A DNA stretch of 64,000 nucleotides from NCBI GenBank assembly GCA_024401395.1, contig JAKSLD010000014.1:1-64000 (forward strand). The letters are read 5' to 3'. Numbering within the stretch: position 1 is the first letter of the stretch; each line of letters begins with the position of its first letter. Origin of the DNA: Bacteroidales bacterium (GTDB lineage: Bacteria; Bacteroidota; Bacteroidia; Bacteroidales; Marinilabiliaceae). Below are positions 45,538-54,785 of the stretch, one piece after another. The position numbers and the translations under genes were made by a program. The notes below the pieces were generated by a model. That model was not told the origin of the DNA and made no database searches. It saw only the letters and a list, made by a program, of their open reading frames with translations.

Positions 45538-46881
45538 ATGGCAAAAGTAGTAGTATTAGGTGGTGGCGAGAGTGGCGTAGGAGCTGCAGTACTTGCAAAG
45601 ACCAAAGGTTTTGAGACATTTCTTTCAGACAGTGGCAACCTCAAGGAGCAATATATAAAAGAACTTCAGGAGGCAGGCATTGAGTTTGAACAAGGTGGAC
45701 ATACAGAAGAAAAAATACTAGACGCAGATATTGTTGTAAAGAGTCCTGGCATTCCTGAAAAGGCTCCACTTATCAAGAAACTTCGCGGTCTGGATAAGAA
45801 GATAATATCAGAGATTGAGTTCGCATACCCTTACTCAAAGGGCAAGCATATCTGCATCACAGGAGCTAATGGCAAGACTACCACTACCCTCTTGGTGCAT
45901 CACCTATTGACATCAGCAGGCAAGAAGGCCGAGTTGGCTGGTAACGTAGGATTCTCATTAGCACGACAAGTTGCGCAAGATGTTCAGCCTGACTATTACG
46001 TCATTGAACTCAGCAGTTTCCAGCTCGACGGCATGTATGACTTCAAGGCTGACACAGCGATATTGACAAATATCACACCTGACCACCTTGACAGATACGA
46101 GTATAAGTTTGAGAACTATATCCGTTCAAAGTATCGCATTCTTCAAAATCAGACAAAAGCTGATCTATTTATAGGCAATGCTGATGACCCCGTATGCGGA
46201 GAATGGAGACCTCAGATGAAAGTCACAGCGACAGAAGTAGTTGTCAGTCGAGACAAAGCCAAGTGTGCCATTTCATACGAGACACCAGAAGGCCATCTTA
46301 TAGTAGAGATGCCAGGCAAAGAGCGCCTTGATGTTGCACAAGACGAGATGACCATACATGGCAAACACAATATGTACAATGCTATGCAAGCCTGCGTTGC
46401 TGTATTGAACGAAGGATTATCTGTCGCAGAAATCAAGAAAGGATTATCTACGTTCAAGAATGCCGCACATCGACTTGAACTTGTGCGTACGCTCAACGGC
46501 GTAGAATGGATCAACGACTCAAAAGCAACAAACGTAGACTCAGCCTGGTATGCACTTGATGCGCAGACAAAACCTATCGTATGGATTGCAGGTGGTACAG
46601 ACAAGGGTAACGACTACTCCACACTGATGCCACTTGTAGAGAAGAAAGTCAAAGCACTTGTTTGTATGGGAGTAGACAACAGCAAACTTTTGGCTGCCTA
46701 TACCGGTCATATTCCAACAATTGTAGAGACACGATCGATTGAGGATTGTGTGGCGCAATGCAACAAATTGGCTGAAGCAGGTGACGTAGTCCTTCTTTCG
46801 CCATGTTGCGCTAGTTTCGACCTATTCACAAGCTATATCAACAGAGGAAACCTATTCCGACAAGAAGTAGAGAAACTTTAA
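45538..46881 (+). CDS. murD: UDP-MurNAc-L-alanine:D-glutamate ligase
   Basis: 447 residues. Adds D-Glu to the precursor in the cytoplasm. P-loop ITGANGKTTTT (about 109-119), the N-terminal UDP-binding Rossmann part (VVVLGGGESGVGAAVLA), and the C-terminal WINDSKATNVDSAWYAL and GGTDKGNDY. The start lies 6 nt after the mraY stop. Confidence 0.97.
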   Translation: MAKVVVLGGGESGVGAAVLAKTKGFETFLSDSGNLKEQYIKELQEAGIEFEQGGHTEEKILDADIVVKSPGIPEKAPLIKKLRGLDKKIISEIEFAYPYSKGKHICITGANGKTTTTLLVHHLLTSAGKKAELAGNVGFSLARQVAQDVQPDYYVIELSSFQLDGMYDFKADTAILTNITPDHLDRYEYKFENYIRSKYRILQNQTKADLFIGNADDPVCGEWRPQMKVTATEVVVSRDKAKCAISYETPEGHLIVEMPGKERLDVAQDEMTIHGKHNMYNAMQACVAVLNEGLSVAEIKKGLSTFKNAAHRLELVRTLNGVEWINDSKATNVDSAWYALDAQTKPIVWIAGGTDKGNDYSTLMPLVEKKVKALVCMGVDNSKLLAAYTGHIPTIVETRSIEDCVAQCNKLAEAGDVVLLSPCCASFDLFTSYINRGNLFRQEVEKL

Positions 46882-46898
46882 ACAGAGAAATAAATACT

Positions 46899-48119
46899 AT
46901 GGATTTGTTGTATAAACTAGCAAATGCACTATTCAAGATTAAAGGAGACAAGCAACTTCGCATTGTCTTCATAACTCTTATGTGCATATCCGTAGTATTG
47001 GTCTTTACCTCTACATCTGTTTTAGCATGGCAGAAGCAAAACGGGAACCTATCCTACTATCCATTTCGTCATATATTCTATCTGGCATTATCCTGGATAT
47101 GTACGTCACTGATATCTAGACTTGACCCGAAGATATTCAATCGTTTTGCCATGTTTCTGTGCATCATTGGCATTGCACTATCGTTTCTGACATTTGTATG
47201 TGGAGTCTCCATCAATGGTTCAACGAGATGGATCAAACTGGGAGCCGTACAATTCCAGCCGTCAGAGATAGCAAAGATTACGTTGATTTTCTTCGTAGCG
47301 AAGGTACTGTCGATACACAAGAGCAATCCAGGCAAAGCATTTTGGCCGATAGTAATAGCGACTATACTTATCATAGTACCGATCATCACACAGAACCTGT
47401 CAACAGCAGTCCTGATAGTCACAACAGTTACTGCGATGGTAATAATAGGCAGCATTCCTATGAAATATCTGATTACGTCAGCTGTTGCCGTCTGTGGGTT
47501 AGTATCTGTCATTGTATTCGTTGTTCCAGAACAGTATCAGCCAGAACGACTCAAGACATGGAAAGGTCGTGTATTCAGATTTGCGGATTCTGACAGCTCC
47601 GGGGACAGTGACAAGAACTATCAAGCCATGCAAGCTAAACTTGCTGTTGCCCATTCAGGCTTCCTCGGCACTGGTCCGGGAAGAAGCTATGTAAAGAACT
47701 TCCTTCCTATGGCTTATTCAGATTTTGTCTATTCGACAATTCTTGAAGAGTGCGGTATCTGGGGCGGACTTGGAGTGATTGTACTATTCTTATGGATGCT
47801 CTACCGAGTGATAAGGATAGCGCAAAGATGTGATAGTGCCTTTGAGATATACCTTATTCTTGGTTTAGCCATCATACTATGCTTACAAGCATTCATAAAT
47901 ATGGCTGTAGGTGTAGGGTTGATACCTGTAACCGGACAAACCCTACCACTAATCAGTATGGGTGGCACATCAAATGTCATTGTCGGAGTCGTAATGGGAG
48001 TTATATTCTCCATCAGCTCCCATAATATGCCAAAGGAGAAACAGGTCACATCTACGCAAAAGCAAGAAGTTAGCAGCGAGTTTTCTAACGATGACGTAGA
48101 TGATGACAGAGAAGAATAG
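46899..48119 (+). CDS. ftsW: Septal peptidoglycan glycosyltransferase, SEDS family
   Basis: 406 residues, ten membrane segments. SEDS glycosyltransferase of the divisome; pairs with FtsI. Conserved text: GSTRWIKLGAVQFQPSEIAK, GPGRSYVKNFLPMAYSDFVYSTILEECG and the C-terminal TGQTLPLISMGGTS. A charged cytoplasmic tail of about 35 residues (EFSNDDVDDDREE) follows the last membrane segment. Its position between murD and murG is standard. Confidence 0.95.
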   Translation: MDLLYKLANALFKIKGDKQLRIVFITLMCISVVLVFTSTSVLAWQKQNGNLSYYPFRHIFYLALSWICTSLISRLDPKIFNRFAMFLCIIGIALSFLTFVCGVSINGSTRWIKLGAVQFQPSEIAKITLIFFVAKVLSIHKSNPGKAFWPIVIATILIIVPIITQNLSTAVLIVTTVTAMVIIGSIPMKYLITSAVAVCGLVSVIVFVVPEQYQPERLKTWKGRVFRFADSDSSGDSDKNYQAMQAKLAVAHSGFLGTGPGRSYVKNFLPMAYSDFVYSTILEECGIWGGLGVIVLFLWMLYRVIRIAQRCDSAFEIYLILGLAIILCLQAFINMAVGVGLIPVTGQTLPLISMGGTSNVIVGVVMGVIFSISSHNMPKEKQVTSTQKQEVSSEFSNDDVDDDREE

Positions 48120-48147
48120 AATTATTAGACAATAAAAAACAATAGAT

Positions 48148-49254
48148 ATGAAAGTAATAATCAGCGGTGGCGGTACTGGAGGACATATATTTCCAGCAAT
48201 TTCGATAGCAAATGCCTTGCGTGAGATTGACCCTTCTACAGAGATTCTCTTTGTCGGTGCAAAGGGAAAAATGGAGATGGAGAAAGTCCCAGCTGAGGGT
48301 TATGAGATAAAGGGATTACCTGTTGCTGGATTCCACAGGCAAATTACCTTACACAATGTAATACGTAACATCGCCTTCCCTTTCAAGCTTATAGCTAGTA
48401 TGTATCAGGCACGAAAGATTGTGAAGACATTCAAGCCTGATGCTGCAGTGGGAGTAGGAGGTTATGCCAGCGGACCTGTATTAAAAAGTGCCTCTAGTGC
48501 GGGCATCCCTTGCCTTTTGCAGGAACAAAACTCATTTCCAGGAGTTACAAACCGTATCTTAGCTCAGAAGGCAAAAAAGATATGCGTTGCTTACCCGAAC
48601 ATGGAACGTTTCTTCGATGCCAATAAGATTATTATGACAGGCAATCCTGTCCGTCAGCAGTTGCTCCAAGCGACCAACAAGTCGGAAGGATACGAATACT
48701 TCGGAGTAGACCCTAATAAGCCTGTAATACTTGTTATTGGTGGAAGTCTAGGCGCTCGCTCAATAAACAACGGCATCAAAGAGACACTGGATGTACTAGG
48801 AGAAGATTGTCAGCTAATCTGGCAGACAGGTAAGATATATTACGATGATATCAAGGCAACTTTAGATGCCAATCCTCGCGCGAATGTCAAGGCAATGGCA
48901 TTTATCCAACGTATGGATCTAGCTTTCGCCATTGCTGATATTGTTATTTCCCGCGCAGGTGCTAGCAGTATCTCCGAACTGTCGCTCCTCGGCAAGCCTT
49001 CCATTCTTGTTCCTTCACCAAATGTCAGTGAAGATCATCAGACAAAGAATGCAAGGGCACTTTCAGACAAAGATGCAGCCATCCTTGTCCGTGATGCAGA
49101 TACAACCAGTTTATTGAGAGAGGCCAAGGAAGCACTGGCGGAACCAGGCAAACTTGAGACGTTGAAAACCAACATCAAGGAATTTGCTCGTCCAAATGCG
49201 GCTATGGACATTGCCAATGAAGTTATCGCTCTCATAAAACAGAACAAGCTTTAG
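48148..49254 (+). CDS. murG: Lipid II-forming N-acetylglucosaminyltransferase
   Basis: 368 residues; adds GlcNAc to lipid I at the inner membrane face. Glycine-rich GGGTGGHIFPA at 8-18, VGVGGYASGPVLKSA, QEQNSFPGVTNRILA and the donor-site ISRAGASSISELSLLGKPSILVPSP. All typical of MurG. It starts 28 nt after ftsW. Confidence 0.97.
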   Translation: MKVIISGGGTGGHIFPAISIANALREIDPSTEILFVGAKGKMEMEKVPAEGYEIKGLPVAGFHRQITLHNVIRNIAFPFKLIASMYQARKIVKTFKPDAAVGVGGYASGPVLKSASSAGIPCLLQEQNSFPGVTNRILAQKAKKICVAYPNMERFFDANKIIMTGNPVRQQLLQATNKSEGYEYFGVDPNKPVILVIGGSLGARSINNGIKETLDVLGEDCQLIWQTGKIYYDDIKATLDANPRANVKAMAFIQRMDLAFAIADIVISRAGASSISELSLLGKPSILVPSPNVSEDHQTKNARALSDKDAAILVRDADTTSLLREAKEALAEPGKLETLKTNIKEFARPNAAMDIANEVIALIKQNKL

Positions 49255-49265
49255 ATGTAGGAATA

Positions 49266-50645
49266 ATGGCTAAGACTGATAACATATATTTTGTCGGTAT
49301 AGGTGGCATCGGTATGAGTGCCATTGCCCGTCACTATAATAAACTCGGCAAAAACGTCACGGGTTATGACAAGACAAATTCACGTCTAATCGAAGAGATG
49401 GCTGCTGAGGGTATTAAGACTACATTTACCGACAGCGTAGACGAGATTCCTCAGGAGTTTAGGAATAAGGCTAACACGACTGTGGTATACACGCCTGCCA
49501 TACCTGCCGACAATGCTATATTGTCTTATTTTAAGAGCAATGGCTTCGATGTAGTGAAACGTGCTGTGATGTTGGGCGACTTGACTCGCAACCACGATGC
49601 TATATGTATCTCAGGATCACACGGCAAGACCACTACCTCAACCTTAGTAGCGCATATCATGAAGAACTCTACCCTTGGATGCTCAGCTTTCCTTGGGGGT
49701 GTTTCCTCTAACTATGATACAAACTACTGGAGTGATACTGATTCTGAGTATGTAGTAACAGAAGCCGATGAATATGATCGCAGTTTTCTGCAATTACACC
49801 CTTTCCTTACGCTGATTACAGCGATGGATCCAGATCACTTAGATATATATGGCACACCAGAGGAGATGCGCAAGGCATTCCATCAGTTTGCATCACAGAC
49901 TACTTGTGGAGGTTCAGTTATATATAAGTATGGCATAGACTTCGACGAAAATGTTGTGGACGAAGATGTTGAGATATTCACATATTCACGCTCCGATTCG
50001 AATGCTGATTATTACGCCACTGGCATTACTCTCAATTCGCAGGGGTTATACAATTTCTCAGTCTGCACGCCTGTCGGTCAGATACGCAATCTCTCTCTAG
50101 GCCTTCCAGGTCTTCATAATGTAGAGAACGCCGTGGCGGCAGTCGCTCTAGCGAACCTTGCAGGCGTAGAGGACGATGAAATACGTGAAGCACTAAAGAC
50201 ATTCAAGGGCAACCGCCGTCGTTTTGATTATCATATCCGCACCGAGAAATTGGTATTGATAGACGATTATGCTCACCACCCACAGGAAATCAAGACAATG
50301 CTCTCTTCAGTACGCGCTATGTACCCTAAGAGAAAGATTACAGTGGCATTTCAGCCCCATCTCTACACACGTACCAGAGATTTGGCTGATGAGTTTGCAG
50401 AAGCATTATCATTAGCAGACCGATTATATCTGCTCGACATATACCCTGCTCGTGAATTGCCTATACCAGGCGTTACCAGCGAGATGCTTGCCAAGAAGAT
50501 TACCAGCGACATCTCAGTGACCATTACCGACAAGGAGAATCTCGTGAAGAATATGATTTCAGAGCCTCTCGATGTAGTTGTCGTTATGGGTGCAGGCGAC
50601 ATAGATCGACTAGTTGCTCCTCTCGAAAAGGAAATGCTTAAATAA
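49266..50645 (+). CDS. murC: UDP-MurNAc:L-alanine ligase
   Basis: 459 residues; first amino-acid addition to the stem peptide. N-terminal FVGIGGIGMSAIARHY, P-loop SGSHGKTTTSTLVAHI (about 115-130), EADEYDRSFLQLHP and the C-terminal DDYAHHPQEIKTML. Standard Bacteroidetes dcw position between murG and ftsQ. Ends 11 nt before ftsQ. Confidence 0.97.
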   Translation: MAKTDNIYFVGIGGIGMSAIARHYNKLGKNVTGYDKTNSRLIEEMAAEGIKTTFTDSVDEIPQEFRNKANTTVVYTPAIPADNAILSYFKSNGFDVVKRAVMLGDLTRNHDAICISGSHGKTTTSTLVAHIMKNSTLGCSAFLGGVSSNYDTNYWSDTDSEYVVTEADEYDRSFLQLHPFLTLITAMDPDHLDIYGTPEEMRKAFHQFASQTTCGGSVIYKYGIDFDENVVDEDVEIFTYSRSDSNADYYATGITLNSQGLYNFSVCTPVGQIRNLSLGLPGLHNVENAVAAVALANLAGVEDDEIREALKTFKGNRRRFDYHIRTEKLVLIDDYAHHPQEIKTMLSSVRAMYPKRKITVAFQPHLYTRTRDLADEFAEALSLADRLYLLDIYPARELPIPGVTSEMLAKKITSDISVTITDKENLVKNMISEPLDVVVVMGAGDIDRLVAPLEKEMLK

Positions 50646-50656
50646 ATATTTCATAC

Positions 50657-51421
50657 GTGGCACAGGACAAAGAACATAAAACGAAACTAATTGTACGCCG
50701 TTTGTTACAACTGATGGCGCTTACCGTTATGCTCCTCTACTTCCCTATAGTCATGGGGTTTGTTGCTGATGAGCAAGATAAGGTCATGTGCACACGTGTA
50801 GATTCTGACATTGTCAGCAATGATGAAGATGTGTTGATATCCAGTAGCGAACTGACACGTATTGTCAATCGTTCATTCCCCGATTTATCGGGCATGAGAA
50901 TCAACGACATTAATCTCAACGAGATAGAAGTCGCCATTGAAAAGACACCTGCCGTGAAAAAATGTGAGTGTTACTCAACACCAAGCGGTATTCTGCGAGT
51001 CCAAGTAACACAACGCAAGCCAATCATGCATGTCTTCTCTAATGGGACCTCCTATTATATGGACAGAGAGGGCTACAAGATAGCTGCGAGAACAGAGATC
51101 AGGGCTCATGCGCTGGTAGTAAATGGAAATGTAGGGCCTATCCTAGATGGTGATGGATTAATTGAGCTATGCAGATTCATCAACGAAGATAAGTTCTGGA
51201 AAGCACAGATAGAACAAATTTATGTAACCGACAAACAAGAGTACGTTTTAGTCCCTAGAGTCGGCGACCATGTGATAGAATTTGGAGGAATAGACCGAAT
51301 AGAAGAGAAATTCGACCTGTTGTTCAAGTTATATACCAATGGTTGGCATCAAAGAGAGTGGAACTTATACAAGAAAGTGAACGTCAAGTATAAGGGACAA
51401 GTTGTGTGTACAAAGAAATAA
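50657..51421 (+). CDS. ftsQ: Cell-division protein FtsQ
   Basis: 254 residues. Short positively charged N-terminus, one membrane segment (about 13-32), then a periplasmic part with a POTRA-like stretch (SSSELTRIVNRSFPDLSGMRINDINL...) and the FtsQ beta domain. FtsQ links early and late divisome proteins. Identification relies on topology and position before ftsA, with weak sequence similarity as usual for this family. The start codon is GTG at 50657; no ATG is available before the membrane segment. Confidence 0.88.
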   Translation: MAQDKEHKTKLIVRRLLQLMALTVMLLYFPIVMGFVADEQDKVMCTRVDSDIVSNDEDVLISSSELTRIVNRSFPDLSGMRINDINLNEIEVAIEKTPAVKKCECYSTPSGILRVQVTQRKPIMHVFSNGTSYYMDREGYKIAARTEIRAHALVVNGNVGPILDGDGLIELCRFINEDKFWKAQIEQIYVTDKQEYVLVPRVGDHVIEFGGIDRIEEKFDLLFKLYTNGWHQREWNLYKKVNVKYKGQVVCTKK

Positions 51422-51457
51422 TAACAAAGGCTAATCATTAATTAAAAATTCAACACG

Positions 51458-52819
51458 ATGAACACAATTATTTATTCAATAGACTTGGGAACATCACAAC
51501 CAAGACTGCTCGTGGCAGAGGTTGATGATTCGCAGACATTCGGTTTCAAAGTTCTGCACAGCGAAGAAAAAAAGACTTCTCGTGGAGTAAAACGAGGTCA
51601 GATTGTGGCTGTTGATGAGGCTAGTCGTGTCATCAATGACCTTATTATGGGTGCCAACAAGAAACTAGGGAAGAAATATGAGTCAAAGGACAGGTACAAG
51701 AAAGTGTATTGTATCAATATAAATGGCTTTCAATTTTACACTGAATACAAAGATTCGCAGATTGATGTATCCAACAAGACCCGTATTGACGAAAATGATA
51801 TTAAGCGTCTCACAGACCAGATACGTGCCGAAGTAGGTGTACGTGCCGAGCAAATCACTATCAGTGTAGACCCAACCGACTATTCTGTTGATGGCATGCC
51901 GAAGACAAATAATGTCATAGGTGTCAATGGGCAGAGACTTACTGGAACTTGTTTTGTTGTCATGGCTACAAAAAACAATATTGCACCATACAACAACCTT
52001 ATTCCTATGGTCAAATTTGACCAATTTTGCACTACTGCATCAGCAAAGGCTAAGGTTTTGATTCCACCAACTGCCAAAAATCGTACCATTACCCTTGTAG
52101 ATATAGGCTACGGCACCATAAATATTGCTATTGTAAAGAATGGCAATACCCGTTTTGAGTCAATGATACCTATTGGTGCTGATCTTATTACATCGGATAT
52201 TGAAAATGAACTTGAAGTATCACATAAAGAAGCAGAAGCTCTCAAACAAGAGATTCAGTCTTTATTGTCACTCTCTACAACAGATGTAGATATCACTTTC
52301 TCCGAGGATAGAGTGGTAACGATAAATACAAAACTTCTCAAGCTTATTATCTCGGCTCGTGTCGAAGAACTTGTAGCATATATTGAGAGCATTCTGTCAA
52401 AATCTGGCATGACCAATTCTATTGACCTCATTGCTCTTACAGGCGGAGGTGCTAATACCTATGGCATGCTTGATTGCGTCAAGAAACGTTTCGAAGGGAA
52501 GACTGTCAATATATTGAATCAGACTTCTTACGACAACATCGACAACGAACACCTTATTAAATACAGTGCATGCTATGGCATGACAATACAATATGTAAGG
52601 AACAATCCGGTAATTGAACCTGAAATATCGTTCGCAGACAACGAACAGATACCTTTCGTGGAGCCTGATACGAGTAACAACAATACTACCAAGCAAACTG
52701 AGCCACAAAAGGAGGAAAAAGCCAAAAGGAAGGGATTTGACCTTAGCAATTTCCTCGGCAAGTTGCAGGATAAGGTTCTTGGGGCAGAAGAACCTTCTAT
52801 AGACGGAGATTTGAAGTAA
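51458..52819 (+). CDS. ftsA: Actin-like division protein FtsA
   Basis: 453 residues. Tethers FtsZ to the membrane. Actin-fold nucleotide motifs: YSIDLGTSQPRLLVAEV near the N-terminus, LVDIGYGTINIAI (about 212-224), ALTGGGANTYGM (about 325). A SHS2-like 1C domain lies after the first motif. The last 60 residues hold a Lys-rich helix (RKGFDLSNFLGKLQDKVLG) that could be the membrane-targeting amphipathic helix. Directly before ftsZ, 27-nt gap. Confidence 0.94.
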   Translation: MNTIIYSIDLGTSQPRLLVAEVDDSQTFGFKVLHSEEKKTSRGVKRGQIVAVDEASRVINDLIMGANKKLGKKYESKDRYKKVYCININGFQFYTEYKDSQIDVSNKTRIDENDIKRLTDQIRAEVGVRAEQITISVDPTDYSVDGMPKTNNVIGVNGQRLTGTCFVVMATKNNIAPYNNLIPMVKFDQFCTTASAKAKVLIPPTAKNRTITLVDIGYGTINIAIVKNGNTRFESMIPIGADLITSDIENELEVSHKEAEALKQEIQSLLSLSTTDVDITFSEDRVVTINTKLLKLIISARVEELVAYIESILSKSGMTNSIDLIALTGGGANTYGMLDCVKKRFEGKTVNILNQTSYDNIDNEHLIKYSACYGMTIQYVRNNPVIEPEISFADNEQIPFVEPDTSNNNTTKQTEPQKEEKAKRKGFDLSNFLGKLQDKVLGAEEPSIDGDLK

Positions 52820-52846
52820 CAGATATAGTAAGAAAGAGAGGTTAAT

Positions 52847-54205
52847 ATGAATTTAGAGGAAATTATTGATGCGTCAACAGAATTGAAGAGCACTGCCAAG
52901 ATCCGCGTAATCGGTGTTGGCGGTGCAGGTTGCAACGCCGTGGAGTACATGAAATTCGGTCATCGCCACAATGCGAAGATGAGCGCTGACACGGTCCTAC
53001 CTCCCGATTTGGAAGGTGTAGACTACTGGGTTTGTAACACTGACTATAAGCATATTCAGGCGATACCTATTGACAACAAGATTCAACTTGGCCCTCGTCT
53101 TACAAACGGCCTTGGCGCAGGCAGTAAGCCTGAAGCTGGTCGTGCTGCAGCGCTTGAATCTATGGAAGAAATCAAGTCTATGCTCAATGGGGCAGACATG
53201 ATTTTCGTCACCGCAGGTATGGGCGGTGGTACCGGCACCGGTGCTGCCCCTGTCATTGCAAAGACAGCCAAGGAGATGAATATTCTTACTATCGGTGTAG
53301 TAAACATTCCTTTCATCTACGAGCGCGAACAGAAGCTCAAGGTAGCTTACGAAGGCGTTAAGGAGATGATAGACTCGGTCGATGCCTTGATCGTATTGAA
53401 CTCCGAGTGCCTCAAAGAGCTATATGGTAAGCTCGCTTTGTCTAAATCCTTTGCAAAAGCCGATGCTGTATTGTCTGATGCCGTACGCGGAGTTTCTGAG
53501 ATTGTAGCGAAGACAGGTTCAATGAACGTTGACTTTGCCGATATCCGCACATTCATGCAAGACAGCGGTGTTGCTTTCATCGGGTCGGGCGTTGCTTCTG
53601 GTGAAAATCGTGCTCTGGATGCTGTAAAGCAGGCTTTGAGTTCGCCTATCATCAACAATCGTGATATTCGTGGTTCTCAGCATGTCATTATCTTCTTCCA
53701 GAGTGCAGAAGATACCGATTACGAGGTAACACAGGATGAACTTTCTGAGGTAGCAGAGTACATCAATAATCTCATTGATGTAACACCAGGTGCAGGTCAG
53801 GGTCGTCTTAAATTCGGTTCAGTTGATTCTCCTGAGTTGGAAGAATCTATCAAGGTCACCATTGTTGCTACTGGCTTCCAAGAAAACGTATTGGAACCCA
53901 ATGCACAGCAGGCTCCTAAACCTAAATCTGTGAAGTTGGATAACGAAGGAGCATTCGTAGAGCAGAAGGACGATTCCATTGATGACTCTGAAGGCAATAC
54001 CCTCACCATTGAATATACAGATTCTACAAAGGAGATTCTCCAACGCCTCTATGAGCGCAAATCAACAGCAGTTGAGGAGGAGAATAAGTACGATCCTTCA
54101 CAACTTCAGAAGGTAACTACCCTACCTATTGCCGAATTGTTCAAAGAAGAGACACTGCTTAATCTTGAGTCACAATCGGCACTCAAGCGCCGCAAGCGCA
54201 ATTAG
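52847..54205 (+). CDS. ftsZ: Tubulin-like division GTPase FtsZ
   Basis: 452 residues; polymerises into the division ring. GTP-binding signature [11 protein letters not shown] (about 124-134), N-terminal [17 protein letters not shown], synergy-loop region with [21 protein letters not shown] variable linker leads to a basic C-terminus (SALKRRKRN) that probably contacts FtsA or membrane partners. Compared with E. coli FtsZ, an insertion of about 20 residues follows the first motif ([23 protein letters not shown]). Last gene of the dcw operon, followed by a strong terminator. Confidence 0.97.
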   Translation: MNLEEIIDASTELKSTAKIRVIGVGGAGCNAVEYMKFGHRHNAKMSADTVLPPDLEGVDYWVCNTDYKHIQAIPIDNKIQLGPRLTNGLGAGSKPEAGRAAALESMEEIKSMLNGADMIFVTAGMGGGTGTGAAPVIAKTAKEMNILTIGVVNIPFIYEREQKLKVAYEGVKEMIDSVDALIVLNSECLKELYGKLALSKSFAKADAVLSDAVRGVSEIVAKTGSMNVDFADIRTFMQDSGVAFIGSGVASGENRALDAVKQALSSPIINNRDIRGSQHVIIFFQSAEDTDYEVTQDELSEVAEYINNLIDVTPGAGQGRLKFGSVDSPELEESIKVTIVATGFQENVLEPNAQQAPKPKSVKLDNEGAFVEQKDDSIDDSEGNTLTIEYTDSTKEILQRLYERKSTAVEEENKYDPSQLQKVTTLPIAELFKEETLLNLESQSALKRRKRN

Positions 54206-54252
54206 TAGCACTTTCCTTATAATTTATAATAGTTTTCATGCACAGTAATAAT

Positions 54253-54291
54253 GGTCGCTCTCTGGACAGAGGGCGACCATTATTGTTTTTT
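54253..54291 (+). terminator. Terminator of the dcw operon
   Basis: GGTCGCTCTCT (54253-54263) pairs fully, with one G-U, with AGAGGGCGACC (54268-54278) around a GGAC loop; seven T follow within 13 nt. It lies between the convergent ftsZ and YqeY-like genes and may serve both. Confidence 0.9.
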
Positions 54292-54301
54292 TATTTGGCA
54301 A

Positions 54302-54754
54302 TTATGCCTGAGCGAGCAAGCTCTTTACCATATCTGATACCATCTTGCCATCAGCGCGACCTGCGAACTGCTTTGAAGTCACACCCATGACCTTACCCAT
54401 ATCCTTAGGAGAAGTAGCGCCGACCTCAGTGATAATCTTCTTGATTGCCTCTTCTACCTCCTCCTTAGAAAGAGCCTTAGGAAGATAACGGCTAATTACC
54501 TCTGCTTGTGATGTCTCTTCCTCAGCAAGGTCTGGACGGTTCTGCTCAGCATATAGCGCTGCAGAATCCTGACGTTGCTTTACCATCTTTTGTAGGATCT
54601 TCATTATCTCAGCCTCTTCCAACTCATGAGCTGGGCCCTTAGTCTGCGCCTCAATAAGCTCCTTCTTGATGCCACGAAGTGCTTCGAGAGACTTGCTGTC
54701 TCTTGCCTTCATAGCAGCCTTGATATCCTCTGTAATCTGCTCTATAAATGTCAT
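54302..54754 (-). CDS. GatB/YqeY domain protein
   Basis: 150 residues, all-helical YqeY fold (MTFIEQITEDIKAAMKARDSKSLEALRGIKKELIEAQ, YLPKALSKEEVEEAIKKII, GKVMGVTSKQFAGRADGKMVSDMV). It resembles the tail of the GatB amidotransferase subunit and is thought to bind tRNA or act in translation quality, but its role is not established. Start ATG 54754 fits the conserved N-terminus; extension to 54781 is unlikely. It follows the SPOR-domain gene by 31 nt. Confidence 0.9.
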   Translation of the reverse strand: MTFIEQITEDIKAAMKARDSKSLEALRGIKKELIEAQTKGPAHELEEAEIMKILQKMVKQRQDSAALYAEQNRPDLAEEETSQAEVISRYLPKALSKEEVEEAIKKIITEVGATSPKDMGKVMGVTSKQFAGRADGKMVSDMVKSLLAQA

Positions 54755-54785
54755 ATTCTTAATATTTAGATTGATTATCAACTTT